Source of the DNA: [Bacteroides] pectinophilus
Lineage (GTDB): Bacteria > Bacillota > Clostridia > Lachnospirales > Lachnospiraceae
Length of the DNA stretch: 64,000 nt
Assembly (NCBI GenBank): GCA_025146925.1
Contig: CP102260.1
Coordinates: 325,001-389,000, forward strand
Direction of reading: 5' to 3'
Below the pieces are notes generated by a model. The model searched no databases. It was given only the letters and a program-made list of their open reading frames with translations, and had not been told where the DNA came from. The position numbers and the translations under genes were made by a program. This document shows positions 7,726 through 15,601 of the stretch, one piece after another (position 1 is the stretch's first letter; the number at the start of each line of letters is the position of its first letter).

Positions 7726-8646
7726 CTATGCAAGTCTCTTAGCAGTTTTCAATCCCATAATGGCAAGCTGTTCATATCCTCTGGCATTTGCCTTTACATC
7801 AAGGATATAAGAGATATTCTTTGCTTCGTGATTGCTGAAATTCTTCATTACCACTGCCCCGCCACCTACAAATACAATCGGTGTAGTTTTAAGGTTATAA
7901 CCAAACTCACGGATTGAGTTATATACCTTTTCAACAAAATCCTCTATCTCAGCCTTGATAATCGCAAGGTATTCATCATCTATATCAGACCTGCCATATC
8001 GCATAATATTCTGGATTTCTGTTTCATCAACTTCCCCATTGAGCTGTCTTACACACTGCTCATTGATAGAACGCATACAGGTAATAAGTCCTCTTGGCAC
8101 AGTAACACACTTTGATTCGTCCGGTGACTTGTTAATCACGGGCATAATATCTATTGTCCAGCTACCGATATCAACAACCAGCGTTTTCTTTGCCATAGTC
8201 GGTATCTTGTCAACCACAGCCGCATAGCACTGTGGGAATACCGCCACATCGTCAATCTCAATATGGTATGCTTCATTTTCATATCTGAAATCAACACGCT
8301 TATTCTTGGTCAGGTATTTAATAAAGTTATTTCTCTCTGCTCCAAATCGGGTAAGTGGAAGTCCTACTGCAAGAAATACCTTTGCATCTGACAATCCTCT
8401 TTTCTTCAATTCCTTTGCGACTGCTGCCAGTGTCAAAAGATAAAAGCTGTCATCTTCAACCTTTGTATCTTTCACTTCCTGCCTTACTGTTCCAATCTTG
8501 TAATACTTACCGTCGTACTCAAGAACATCTCCAAAAAGTGCCGGAGTAGTTGTAATCTCCTTTACCCCTGTGACAAATACCTGAGTTACGGTTTTCATCA
8601 TTGACCAGCCGTGATCAATTCCTATTACCTCTAACTTGTTATTCAT
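7726..8646 (-). CDS. parM: ParM/StbA-type actin-like ATPase for plasmid segregation
   Basis: 306 residues from the ATG at 8644-8646 (GGAGGAACAG upstream); an earlier in-frame ATG 12 codons before lacks a good site. Actin-fold signatures are visible: the phosphate-1 loop region IGIDHGWSMMKT near the start, phosphate-2 VVDIGSWTIDIM around 160, and the adenosine motif VFVGGGAVVM near 275. ParM forms filaments that push sister DNA copies apart through ParR bound to the centromere. Its presence implies that the element has an extrachromosomal, replicating stage. Confidence 0.88.
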   Translation of the reverse strand: MNNKLEVIGIDHGWSMMKTVTQVFVTGVKEITTTPALFGDVLEYDGKYYKIGTVRQEVKDTKVEDDSFYLLTLAAVAKELKKRGLSDAKVFLAVGLPLTRFGAERNNFIKYLTKNKRVDFRYENEAYHIEIDDVAVFPQCYAAVVDKIPTMAKKTLVVDIGSWTIDIMPVINKSPDESKCVTVPRGLITCMRSINEQCVRQLNGEVDETEIQNIMRYGRSDIDDEYLAIIKAEIEDFVEKVYNSIREFGYNLKTTPIVFVGGGAVVMKNFSNHEAKNISYILDVKANARGYEQLAIMGLKTAKRLA

Positions 8647-8752
8647 TTTTCTGTTCCTCCAAATCTTACTAATTTTGTTCATACAGCTACCCGTACCTTT
8701 CGGTTTGTGTTTCTATCCTATTTTCCTTGTCTCTGAAAGATCTGCCAACGAT

Positions 8753-8866
8753 TTATATTCGATCACACTCTGCTCTTGCTTTCATAAGACAATACTTCCA
8801 TATACAGCCACCTCTCTTTTTGCGAGATGACTTACATTCAGACCAAATCAGCTTCTTTTCTGCCAT
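8753..8866 (-). CDS. Possible small Cys-rich protein, 37 residues
   Basis: Frame MAEKKLIWSECKSSRKKRGG then CIWKYCLMKARAECDRI, with four Cys residues and many basic ones. GGAG touches the ATG with no spacing, so initiation is doubtful; the frame is open further upstream without an ATG. It lies in the otherwise gene-free stretch upstream of parM and could also be only part of the leader. Confidence 0.25.
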   Translation of the reverse strand: MAEKKLIWSECKSSRKKRGGCIWKYCLMKARAECDRI

Positions 8867-8884
8867 CTCCTGCTCATTTCCAAT

Positions 8885-9104
8885 AAAAAAGGCAGGACAA
8901 ACAGCCAGATACACTTTTCAGTGCAAAGCTAATTTAGTCCTACCTAAAATTATTACTATTTAATTTTCACCTCTCTTGGGTACATAAAGCACACTCAGCC
9001 CATGAATCTGAACTGCTCTATGTAATGGTCATATTTCGGATTGATATGTCAGCGCTGCCCTATCCTGTACCGATTTAAAGGTATAAAAATAAGGACTAAA
9101 TTAG
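8885..9104 (-). promoter_or_regulatory. Candidate attenuator leader upstream of parM
   Basis: On the minus strand three segments can pair in exclusive ways. Segment 1, CTAATTTAGTCC (9093-9104), is fully complementary to segment 2, GGACTAAATTAG (8929-8940). Segment 2, with its upstream neighbour AGGTAGGAC (8937-8945), can instead pair with GTCCTGCCT (8890-8898), which is followed by six T residues (8885-8890) and so forms a terminator. This is the layout of an antiterminator/terminator switch. The rest of 8647-9155 shows no gene that I can support apart from the small frame at 8753. Confidence 0.4.
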
Positions 9105-9164
9105 TTCCAACCCCTTGATTTTACTGGGTTTCTTCTAACTTGTCCCAATTATAACTCAAGCACC
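9105..9164. mobile_element. Right boundary of the integrated mobile element
   Basis: The flavodoxin reading frame runs normally up to DTVFVG and then breaks at 9155-9164 into unrelated AT-rich sequence that belongs with the mobile-element leader. Everything to the left (1-9155) carries plasmid/ICE-type genes, everything to the right chromosomal-type genes. The exact crossover base and core site cannot be fixed without the left boundary, which is outside the window. Confidence 0.6.
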
Positions 9165-9413
9165 GACAAATACAGTATCGTACTGCTCAATATTATCTAC
9201 ATGGCTTGCGATTGCAGGGCGTGAGCTCTGGTCAGCCATCTCTACAGAGCTTCGGCTCTGCTTATCCATCCAATTAAGGTCTGCCTTTGTATAAGGAGTC
9301 TCAGGCACAATCTCAAATAAATCAGCACCGGATGCGCTTGCAAGAGCCTTGGCTGCTTTGGCGGTTACTCCGCTTGCAGAAAAATATGCAACTAAAATCT
9401 TACTCATATCCAT
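9156..9413 (-). pseudogene. Flavodoxin, truncated after about 85 codons
   Basis: The ATG at 9411-9413 follows AGGAGG and the sequence is a normal flavodoxin N-terminus: [16 protein letters not shown] with the FMN phosphate-binding loop, then [19 protein letters not shown] and YDTVFVG. Flavodoxins of this type continue with FPIWWY and reach about 160 residues. Here the frame ends GA-stop, so the second half, including the rest of the FMN site, is lost. The break coincides with the edge of the mobile element, and its promoter (9445-9475) is intact. The product is probably not functional. Confidence 0.85.
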
Positions 9414-9444
9414 TTGCCTCCTGATTTTAAATTTTACTATATAT

Positions 9445-9475
9445 AGAATAGCACTTGGAGTGCGCTCAAGGTCAA
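9445..9475 (-). promoter_or_regulatory. MerR-type promoter of the flavodoxin gene
   Basis: On the minus strand: -35 TTGACC (9470-9475), a 19-base spacer and -10 TATTCT (9445-9450). The spacer holds a partial palindrome, CTTGAGCGCACTCCAAG. A 19-base spacer with a central dyad is the hallmark of promoters that MerR-family regulators untwist. No merR gene is next to it now. Confidence 0.65.
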
Positions 9476-9680
9476 TAAAAATGTGGAAAAAATTACCACT
9501 TGGGAAGAAAAACGACCACTTGCGCAAAGTGTATTGTAAAAAAATGTAAGTTAGTATATGGTGTGGTGTGTTGGGATGCCTGAAAAACAGGCGGGAAAGG
9601 AGAGTATAATGAGATTATATAAGGTATAATACAAAGAAATCAACGATAGAGTTAATGGATTGAGGTGATACAAGCATATT

Positions 9681-10160
9681 ATGAAGAAACAACGAATATT
9701 AAAAGTGTTTATTATTATAATTGTCTTGCTTCTTATGTTTGTGTATTGGCTAATGTATTGGAAAATAGGATTTACGGCAGCAGAGCAGTATTATGAAAAT
9801 AAGTCTGGACAAATAGTGACGCTGTCGATAATACAAGATGATTATTTCCCAAGTTTAGTAGACTATGATAAGCTGTCAAGGGTGTACAAGCGCTCAATCA
9901 GTGAAGAAGAGCTGAATGAAGCCAATACGGATGCCAAACGGCTTGCACTTTACAGAAAAGTGCAAAGCTTGACAAAAAAACCTGAAAAGCATTCTTATCT
10001 GTCTAATGCTAGTTTTAGAGAAGGAAATTATTATGAAGTATTGGAGGTTGATGGTGTTAGGTACAGGGCAAATCATGTTTTAAGCATAGAAGTAAATTAT
10101 TTCACCTTCAAACCATACATAAAAAAGTGGAGCATAGATATATTAGAACTTGATTCATAA
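9681..10160 (+). CDS. Small membrane-anchored protein, tandem paralog 1 of 3
   Basis: 159 residues: a short basic N-terminus, one membrane helix (about 8-30, KVFIIIIVLLLMFVYWLMYW) and a soluble domain of about 125 residues outside the membrane (by the positive-inside rule). The domain has a well conserved core shared with the two following genes: QIVTLS, DDYFP, DYDKL, RVYKRSISEEE, ANTDAKRLALYRKVQ, HSYLSNASF and IKKWSI. I do not recognise the family. Copies 1 and 3 are most alike. Repeated gene copies beside a peptide-type two-component system suggest a role in sensing or immunity, which is only inference. Confidence 0.8.
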   Translation: MKKQRILKVFIIIIVLLLMFVYWLMYWKIGFTAAEQYYENKSGQIVTLSIIQDDYFPSLVDYDKLSRVYKRSISEEELNEANTDAKRLALYRKVQSLTKKPEKHSYLSNASFREGNYYEVLEVDGVRYRANHVLSIEVNYFTFKPYIKKWSIDILELDS

Positions 10161-10197
10161 TTGTAACCGCAAGATGAATGTGCCGGCAGAACGTATA
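10149..10197 (+). repeat. 49-bp direct repeat, copy 1
   Basis: From CTTGATTCATAATTG to GCCGGCAGAACGTATA, starting in the last codons of paralog 1. It matches 11277-11325 in 47 of 49 positions. Its GTGCCGGCA (10180-10188) also pairs with TGCCGGCAC at 10231-10239, forming a hairpin between paralogs 1 and 2. Confidence 0.9.
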
Positions 10198-10276
10198 GAA
10201 AGTGCATAGTATCACAGTAACTTTATGTCTTGCCGGCACTTCAATAAAGAGTACTCATAATTATGGAGAGAATATC

Positions 10277-10765
10277 ATGAGTAAAAAAAGAAGCATTCAA
10301 CACATAATAATAGCAGTATTAATACTTATATTTATGCTTGGAGTCTATCATATTTATTTTGTATGTGTTGTCGAGGCTAATGTGATGGACAACTACTTTG
10401 AGAAGAAGCTGGGTCAAATAGTGACGCTGTCAGTAACACATGATGATTATTTTCCAAGTGTAGTGGATTATGATAAGTTAGCAAGAGTATATAAGCGCTC
10501 AATCAGTGAAGAGGAGTTTAATGATGCCAATACAGATGCCAAACGTCTTGCACTTTACAGGAAAGTTCAACGGTTAACCAAAAATCCTAAACAGCATTCG
10601 TATATGTCTAACGCTAGTTTTGGAATAGGAGAATATTACGAGACATTGGAAGTTGATGGTGTGAAGTATGATGTTAATCATATTTTAAGCATAGAAGTAA
10701 ATCACATTACCTTTAGACCGTACATAAAAAAATGGAGCATAGAGATAAGAATGCTTTATTCATAA
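10277..10765 (+). CDS. Small membrane-anchored protein, tandem paralog 2 of 3
   Basis: 162 residues from the ATG at 10277, which has GGAGAG eight bases upstream; the open frame extends 25 codons further but without a site. It has the same layout as its neighbours, with one N-terminal helix (about 13-32) and the shared soluble core (QIVTLSVTHDDYFP, RVYKRSISEEEFNDANTD, HSYMSNASF, IKKWSIEI). Its membrane helix and the next 15 residues (VVEANVMDNYFEKKLG) differ from the FTAAEQY motif of copies 1 and 3, so it is the divergent member. Function unknown. Confidence 0.8.
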   Translation: MSKKRSIQHIIIAVLILIFMLGVYHIYFVCVVEANVMDNYFEKKLGQIVTLSVTHDDYFPSVVDYDKLARVYKRSISEEEFNDANTDAKRLALYRKVQRLTKNPKQHSYMSNASFGIGEYYETLEVDGVKYDVNHILSIEVNHITFRPYIKKWSIEIRMLYS

Positions 10766-10793
10766 CTGCGTAGCTGTAAGATTGAGAGGGAAT

Positions 10794-11288
10794 ATGGAAG
10801 AGAAGATAAAGAGAAAGAAGAAAATAGCAATATTCAGTGTAATTGTATTAATATTGTTTCTTATGTTTGTGTACTGGCTAATGTATTGGAAAATAGGATT
10901 TACGGCAGCAGAGCAGTATTTTGACAACAAGCTGGAACAAATAGTGGCGTTGTCAATAACGCAAGACGATTATTTCCCAAGTTTAGTGGACTATGATAAG
11001 TTGTCAAGGGTATATAAGCGTTCAATCAGTGAAGAAGAGTTTAATGATGCCAATACAGACTCCAAACGGCTTGCACTTTATAGAAAAGTGCAGAGCTTGA
11101 CAAAAAAACCTGAAAAGCATTCATATCTGTCTAATGCTAGTTTTCGAAAGGGGAATTATCATGAGACATTAGAGGTGGATGGCGTTAAATATGATGTAAA
11201 ACATGTTTTAAGCATAGAAGTAAATTATCTTACTTTCAAACCTTACATAAAGAAGTGGAGCATATATATAAGAATGCTTGATTCATAA
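10794..11288 (+). CDS. Small membrane-anchored protein, tandem paralog 3 of 3
   Basis: 164 residues. The ATG at 10794 follows GAGAGGGAAT. A very basic start (MEEKIKRKKKIAIF) leads into a membrane helix containing FLMFVYWLMYWKIGFTAAEQY, as in copy 1, and the shared soluble core. The 3' end of the gene and the 37 bases after it repeat those of copy 1 (47 of 49 bases), so copies 1 and 3 come from a fairly recent duplication. It is followed by a 54-codon membrane-peptide gene. Function unknown. Confidence 0.8.
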   Translation: MEEKIKRKKKIAIFSVIVLILFLMFVYWLMYWKIGFTAAEQYFDNKLEQIVALSITQDDYFPSLVDYDKLSRVYKRSISEEEFNDANTDSKRLALYRKVQSLTKKPEKHSYLSNASFRKGNYHETLEVDGVKYDVKHVLSIEVNYLTFKPYIKKWSIYIRMLDS

Positions 11289-11325
11289 TTGTAATAGCAA
11301 GATGAATGTGCCGGCAGAACGTATA
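11277..11325 (+). repeat. 49-bp direct repeat, copy 2
   Basis: Near-identical to 10149-10197 (only two adjacent differences). The two copies bracket paralogs 2 and 3, so recombination between them could delete or amplify that pair. Confidence 0.9.
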
Positions 11326-11357
11326 TGCAGACATACTAACAGTGAAAGAGGTAAAAT

Positions 11358-11522
11358 ATGTCATCAACAGCACTCAAATTACTCGCGGCATTTTTAATGC
11401 TTATTGGTGTGGCGTGTGGTACAGAAAAAGGCTGCTTCTGGCATATCACCGACTGCCGCTGGCGGGTAATATTTGCAGTTATATTTATGTTAATGTACAA
11501 TGGTAAAAAGAACGCAAGATGA
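11358..11522 (+). CDS. Small membrane peptide upstream of the LytTR/GHKL pair, 54 residues
   Basis: ATG at 11358 behind GAAAGAGGTAAAAT. The peptide has two hydrophobic segments (LKLLAAFLMLIGVACG and WRVIFAVIFMLMY) joined by GTEKGCFWHITDC, and a basic tail NGKKNAR. It ends 18 bases before the response regulator. Three Cys residues lie in or near the loop. The arrangement could be a signal precursor, a modulator of the kinase, or simply a small membrane protein; no AgrB-type protease gene is nearby and it lacks the charged tail of AgrD. Confidence 0.55.
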   Translation: MSSTALKLLAAFLMLIGVACGTEKGCFWHITDCRWRVIFAVIFMLMYNGKKNAR

Positions 11523-11540
11523 TTATTGGGGAAGAGCATT

Positions 11541-12251
11541 ATGATAAAGATTGCGATAATAGATGATGATAAGGGATTTTTAATAAAATATAAGAGCATG
11601 ACTGAGGAATTCATGAATGGGACTGACATGGATTATACTGTTGATACATATGACAGTGCAGAGGCGGTTCTTGAGAGTGCAATGGATTATGAATTGTACT
11701 GCCTTGATGTAGAGATGCCGGGAATTGATGGATTCCAGCTTGCTGAAAAAATACGCAGGATGCGTGGCAGAACACCGGACATACTTTTTGTGTCGGTCAG
11801 TGAGAGAGCGGTTTTTGATGTGTTCAGATATCATGTGCTTGGTTTTGTCAGGAAGACGCATATCGAAAATGATATGCAGGAGGCAATGCAGCGTTTTGTA
11901 AAGGCTTGGGAAGATAAGAAGAAGGAATTTGAGTTTGTTACCAAAGACGGCAGATGCTTCCGCAAAATGGTCACCGACCTGATATATGCGGAAGTCAGAG
12001 GTCACACGCTTGAGCTGTACTGCAATGACGGAGTGTATAATGTTAAGGGAACTCTGAGTGAACTTGAACAGAGACTGCATCAGTATGATTTTGTACAACC
12101 GTATAAAGGATTTCTTGTTAATTGCGGTTATATAGATATGCTGGGACAGCGGGAACTGCATCTGAAGACAGAGGACAGAAAAGTAATTCCGTTAAGCAGA
12201 TACAAAGCAACAGAGATAAGAAGCATGTTTATAAAATATATTAACAGTTAA
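11541..12251 (+). CDS. LytTR-family response regulator
   Basis: 236 residues from the ATG at 11541 (GGGGAAG upstream). Receiver domain 1-120 with IAIIDDDKGF for the acidic pocket and Asp56 in CLDVEMPGIDG as phosphate acceptor. A LytTR DNA-binding domain follows (about 135-235: FEFVTKDGRCFRKM, VRGHTLELYC, QPYKGFLVN). It pairs with the GHKL kinase 26 bases downstream, as in AgrA/AgrC and related peptide-sensing systems. The upstream membrane peptide and the three paralogs are plausible targets or partners. Confidence 0.92.
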   Translation: MIKIAIIDDDKGFLIKYKSMTEEFMNGTDMDYTVDTYDSAEAVLESAMDYELYCLDVEMPGIDGFQLAEKIRRMRGRTPDILFVSVSERAVFDVFRYHVLGFVRKTHIENDMQEAMQRFVKAWEDKKKEFEFVTKDGRCFRKMVTDLIYAEVRGHTLELYCNDGVYNVKGTLSELEQRLHQYDFVQPYKGFLVNCGYIDMLGQRELHLKTEDRKVIPLSRYKATEIRSMFIKYINS

Positions 12252-12277
12252 TAAGGGATGAGGAGCCTGACGGCAGA

Positions 12278-13570
12278 ATGAATTACGGATTTGAGATATT
12301 TGCCAATGTTATCGAAGCAGTTATTATAATACAGTTTCTGGTGCGCTATTTTGGCGTAAGAGCCAGAAAAGCCGGACTTCCGGTTATTATTCTGATGATA
12401 GCGGTGCTTGCGACAACAGTGTCCGCGTTTAATTTTATTGAATATATAAGCGTTGCCCAGGAATTTGTTATTGATGCTGTTATATTTGCAATGACATTAA
12501 TTTTCCTTAGAGGAAGGGCACTTGAAAAATTACTTATTGTGCAGATGACATCTATTGTGTCGGCGGTCTCGAGCATAATGCTTACAGGACTGTTTGCCGG
12601 ATGGATTAAGTACGATGACAATGGATATGCGAGCTTTGGCGTGAGCAGGGTTGTGCTTGTTGCGCTTGCACAGATTATATATCTGATATTTACGGAATAT
12701 CTGCTTCATAATCGGATTGAGGACAGGCAGTATGTAAGAAACAGTACATATCTGAAGCTTAATGTTATCATAGCTGCAACGCTTGCGGGACATAATTTTC
12801 TTACAAGATACATATATGTAAATGCCGTCAGCGGAGGGATTAACCGGGAGATGTATGTGCTGATGATTGCACTGGCGGCAGTTGATATTATTATATATCA
12901 GTTATTTGTTGAGATTATAAATAATGGAATTGCGCTTCTGAAAGAACAGATGAAGAGTTCTGCGTATGAGAGTGAAAGCAGGGAAGTGGAGAATATACAG
13001 AACATTTACGATAAGACAATGAAGGCGCGCCATGAGATGAAGAGTGTGCTGTTGAATATACGGCTGATGCTTAAGTCAGGGGAACTTAAGGAGCTGGAGC
13101 AATTTCTTGATGAGGAACTTGATGTAAGACTTGCTGCTGTTAAGGCTGTCGCGACAGGAAGCAGGCTGGTGGATGCGGTATTGAACCGCTGCGTGGAACG
13201 GGCTGAAGAGACAGGTATGCCGCTTGATGTCAGGGTGGACTGTGTGCTTGACGGAGTTAATGAGATGGATATGGCTATAGTCCTGTCCAATCTTATTGAT
13301 AATGCATTTGAGGCGGCAGAGCAGGCCGCGGATGCTCATATATCGGTTAAGATTAACCGCAAAGACAATTATATTAATATTCTTATTTCTAACACATGCA
13401 GTCCTGACATGGGGAATTTCGGCGGCAGATTAATGACAACCAAGAAGGACGCGGACCTGCATGGTTATGGCATTGCGAATGTAAAAGACATTATTAACAG
13501 GAATTACGGGCTTTATGAATATACGGTCAAAGACGGCATGTTTACAACGAATGTGCTGATGCATGTATAA
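12278..13570 (+). CDS. GHKL sensor histidine kinase (AgrC-like)
   Basis: 430 residues. The first 215 or so form about six membrane helices, with no large outer domain. A coil (about 220-250) precedes the phospho-acceptor His252 in KARHEMKSVLLNIR. The ATP-binding domain has the N-box NLIDNAFEAAEQ (Asn338, Asn342) and the G-box YGIANVKDIINRNYG; it is the short GHKL form without a clear F box. It probably phosphorylates the LytTR regulator. The TAA of the regulator lies 27 bases upstream. A terminator follows at 13614. Confidence 0.92.
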   Translation: MNYGFEIFANVIEAVIIIQFLVRYFGVRARKAGLPVIILMIAVLATTVSAFNFIEYISVAQEFVIDAVIFAMTLIFLRGRALEKLLIVQMTSIVSAVSSIMLTGLFAGWIKYDDNGYASFGVSRVVLVALAQIIYLIFTEYLLHNRIEDRQYVRNSTYLKLNVIIAATLAGHNFLTRYIYVNAVSGGINREMYVLMIALAAVDIIIYQLFVEIINNGIALLKEQMKSSAYESESREVENIQNIYDKTMKARHEMKSVLLNIRLMLKSGELKELEQFLDEELDVRLAAVKAVATGSRLVDAVLNRCVERAEETGMPLDVRVDCVLDGVNEMDMAIVLSNLIDNAFEAAEQAADAHISVKINRKDNYINILISNTCSPDMGNFGGRLMTTKKDADLHGYGIANVKDIINRNYGLYEYTVKDGMFTTNVLMHV

Positions 13571-13613
13571 GAGATTATCGGTGTAGACATTGTCTGTATT
13601 AATGGATAACAGG

Positions 13614-13657
13614 GCTTATGGAAAATGAGAAAATTTTTCCATAAGCTCATTTTTTTT
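13614..13657 (+). terminator. Intrinsic terminator after the two-component system
   Basis: GCTTATGGAAAA (13614-13625) pairs fully with TTTTCCATAAGC (13635-13646) and is followed closely by eight T residues (13650-13657). It ends the kinase transcript before the GntR gene. Confidence 0.85.
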
Positions 13658-13762
13658 ACTCTTAGTTTACAAAAGAAACAGATGAATTTGATAGCGGGAA
13701 ACGGCGTCATAATCTATTCTTAGCTGGTAGCTGTCAGACAGCTATGAGGAAAGGGTACGACA

Positions 13763-14476
13763 ATGAAAAAGTATTTGTATGAAACTATGGCTGACTGTAT
13801 TACACAGAAAATTAATGAAGACATCTGGCCGGTTGGGATGAAACTGCCGGGAGAAAAAGAGCTTACTGCGCTGCTTGGTGGCGGCCGCTCCACAGTACGC
13901 GAAGCCCTTGATCTGTGTGTAGAGAGAGGCCTGCTTCAGAAGAAAAATGGTGTTGGAACATTTGTTGTTTCCAAATCAGTAACGCTTAATAATCCTCTGG
14001 AACAGCTGAATTCTGTTGGAGATATGATAAAAGCAGCGGGATGTGAGCCTGAAAGCGTACATTACAGTATAAGACATTGTCTGCCTGACCAGAGCATCCG
14101 CGATGAATTCGGACTTGGCAAAGATGAACTGATTGTAGTGATGAGCAGAGGAAGAGTGGCAAACCGCATGCCGGTGGCATTTTCGGTAAATATATTCCCG
14201 GAAAAGTACGTCGGAGATATTTTTGACGAGGGTATCAGAGGAAAGATATTTGATAACCTGAAGGGTTATGCAGATATTGATATCAGGTATTCAGATACAA
14301 AAATAAGAGGAATCAATCCGGAACACAGATGGGACCGGATGGCATGTGATTTTCTGAAAAGTCCGGCTGTATTGCTGCAGCAGCTGCATTTTGACAAAAA
14401 CGGAGAGAAGATATTTTATTCCTATGATTACTTCAACACGGATGTCATGGATCTGAATATGAGAAGAAAAATATAG
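13763..14476 (+). CDS. GntR-family regulator with UTRA-type sensor domain
   Basis: 237 residues. N-terminal winged helix (about 1-72) with the family signature LPGEKELTALLGGGRSTVREALDLCVERGLL; the remaining 160 residues have the length and order of a UTRA (HutC/PhnF) effector-binding domain, with VMSRGRVANRMPVAFSVNIFP near the middle. It heads a plus-strand cluster of an ABC importer and two hydrolases and ends 33 bases before the binding-protein gene. It most likely represses that operon and responds to the imported compound. GntR-UTRA regulators of the PhnF group control phosphonate genes, which fits but does not prove the proposed substrate. Confidence 0.9.
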   Translation: MKKYLYETMADCITQKINEDIWPVGMKLPGEKELTALLGGGRSTVREALDLCVERGLLQKKNGVGTFVVSKSVTLNNPLEQLNSVGDMIKAAGCEPESVHYSIRHCLPDQSIRDEFGLGKDELIVVMSRGRVANRMPVAFSVNIFPEKYVGDIFDEGIRGKIFDNLKGYADIDIRYSDTKIRGINPEHRWDRMACDFLKSPAVLLQQLHFDKNGEKIFYSYDYFNTDVMDLNMRRKI

Positions 14477-14509
14477 TATCGGAAAAGAGAGAAAAGAGAG
14501 GAATCAGTA

Positions 14510-15574
14510 ATGAAGAAGAGATTTTTAGGCATGGTAAGTGCACTTATGGCAACTGTAATGCTTGCAGGCTGTGGCGCAAAGGCAGATGTACAGAACAATG
14601 TACAGTCAGGCGGACAGTCAGGGGCTGCTCAGACACAGGCAGTCAATAAAAATGTTAAAGGAAGTGTTATGTTATACACATCTTCGGGAGATGACTATGT
14701 GACAGATATTATAGATCTGTTTGCAAAAGAATATCCTAACATCAAGCTGAATTATTACAGAAGCGGTACAGAGGAGGTTGTAAGCAAGATTCAGACAGAG
14801 AAGAAGTCAGGCGGCGTACAGTGTGACGTCGTGATGCTTGCCGATACACCTACATTCGAGATGTTTAAGGCAGATGATATGCTTTTGAAATATGATTATC
14901 CTGAAGTTGATAAGATGTATTCTGACTTTGTAGATCCGGAGCATATGTATTACGGAACTGCCGTAGCATCAACAGGTATAATCTACAATACTAATATGGT
15001 TAAGCAGGCACCTTCATCACTGAGTATATTTACAGATCCACAGACTAAGGGTAAGTGTGTAATGCCTAGTCCGTTATATTCAGGTACGGCAGCATATAAT
15101 CTTGGCGTATATACATCCATGAATAATCTCGGATGGAAATTCTATCAGGCAATGAAGGATAATGATATTCAGGTCGTTAATGGTAACGGAGGTGTTATCA
15201 CTGCTGTATCTAACGGAGAGAAGGCATACGGAATGGTACTTGATACAGATTCTTATAAGGCTATAGATAACGGTTCTCCTATTGCATTTGCATATGCTGA
15301 TGAAGGCTGTGCATCTATCTGTGACCCGATAGCGATTATGAAGGGAACTAAGAATGAAGAAGCTGCCAGGATATTTGTGAACTTTATGCTGTCAAAGGAT
15401 GTCCGTGAATTTGCAGCAAAGAATTACTATAAGACAGCTCCGAGAAAAGATGTTGAGCCTGTAAGCGGAATGAAGAGCATCTCTGACAGAAAGATTATAT
15501 CAGCAGATCCAAAGAAGCTTTACTCAACTAAGGAAGATGATAAGAAGAAGTTCGATGAGATGTTCAACAAGTAA
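14510..15574 (+). CDS. ABC transporter substrate-binding lipoprotein (Fe3+/2-aminoethylphosphonate type)
   Basis: 354 residues. Signal peptide with lipobox LAGC (Cys21), then a Gln/Ser-rich linker and a type II periplasmic-binding fold (about 50-350). The sequence after the linker, VMLYTSSGDDYVTDIIDLF, and the YYGTAVASTGIIYNTN hinge region are typical of the FbpA/PhnS group, whose members bind ferric iron, thiamine, or aminoethylphosphonate and other phosphorylated compounds. I do not see a clear Tyr-Tyr iron pair. Downstream permease and ATPase genes complete the importer. The PHP and lactamase-fold genes favour a phosphorus-containing ligand. Confidence 0.88.
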   Translation: MKKRFLGMVSALMATVMLAGCGAKADVQNNVQSGGQSGAAQTQAVNKNVKGSVMLYTSSGDDYVTDIIDLFAKEYPNIKLNYYRSGTEEVVSKIQTEKKSGGVQCDVVMLADTPTFEMFKADDMLLKYDYPEVDKMYSDFVDPEHMYYGTAVASTGIIYNTNMVKQAPSSLSIFTDPQTKGKCVMPSPLYSGTAAYNLGVYTSMNNLGWKFYQAMKDNDIQVVNGNGGVITAVSNGEKAYGMVLDTDSYKAIDNGSPIAFAYADEGCASICDPIAIMKGTKNEEAARIFVNFMLSKDVREFAAKNYYKTAPRKDVEPVSGMKSISDRKIISADPKKLYSTKEDDKKKFDEMFNK

Positions 15575-15601
15575 TTGAGTGTCTGCGGAATGGAGATTAG
15601 T

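Noticed and set aside
11358-11522. AgrD-type autoinducer precursor
   Set aside because: No thiolactone-type Cys plus charged tail arrangement and no AgrB gene; kept only as an unknown membrane peptide.
13571-13762. Possible extra gene between kinase and GntR genes
   Set aside because: Only a terminator and promoter-like AT sequence are visible.
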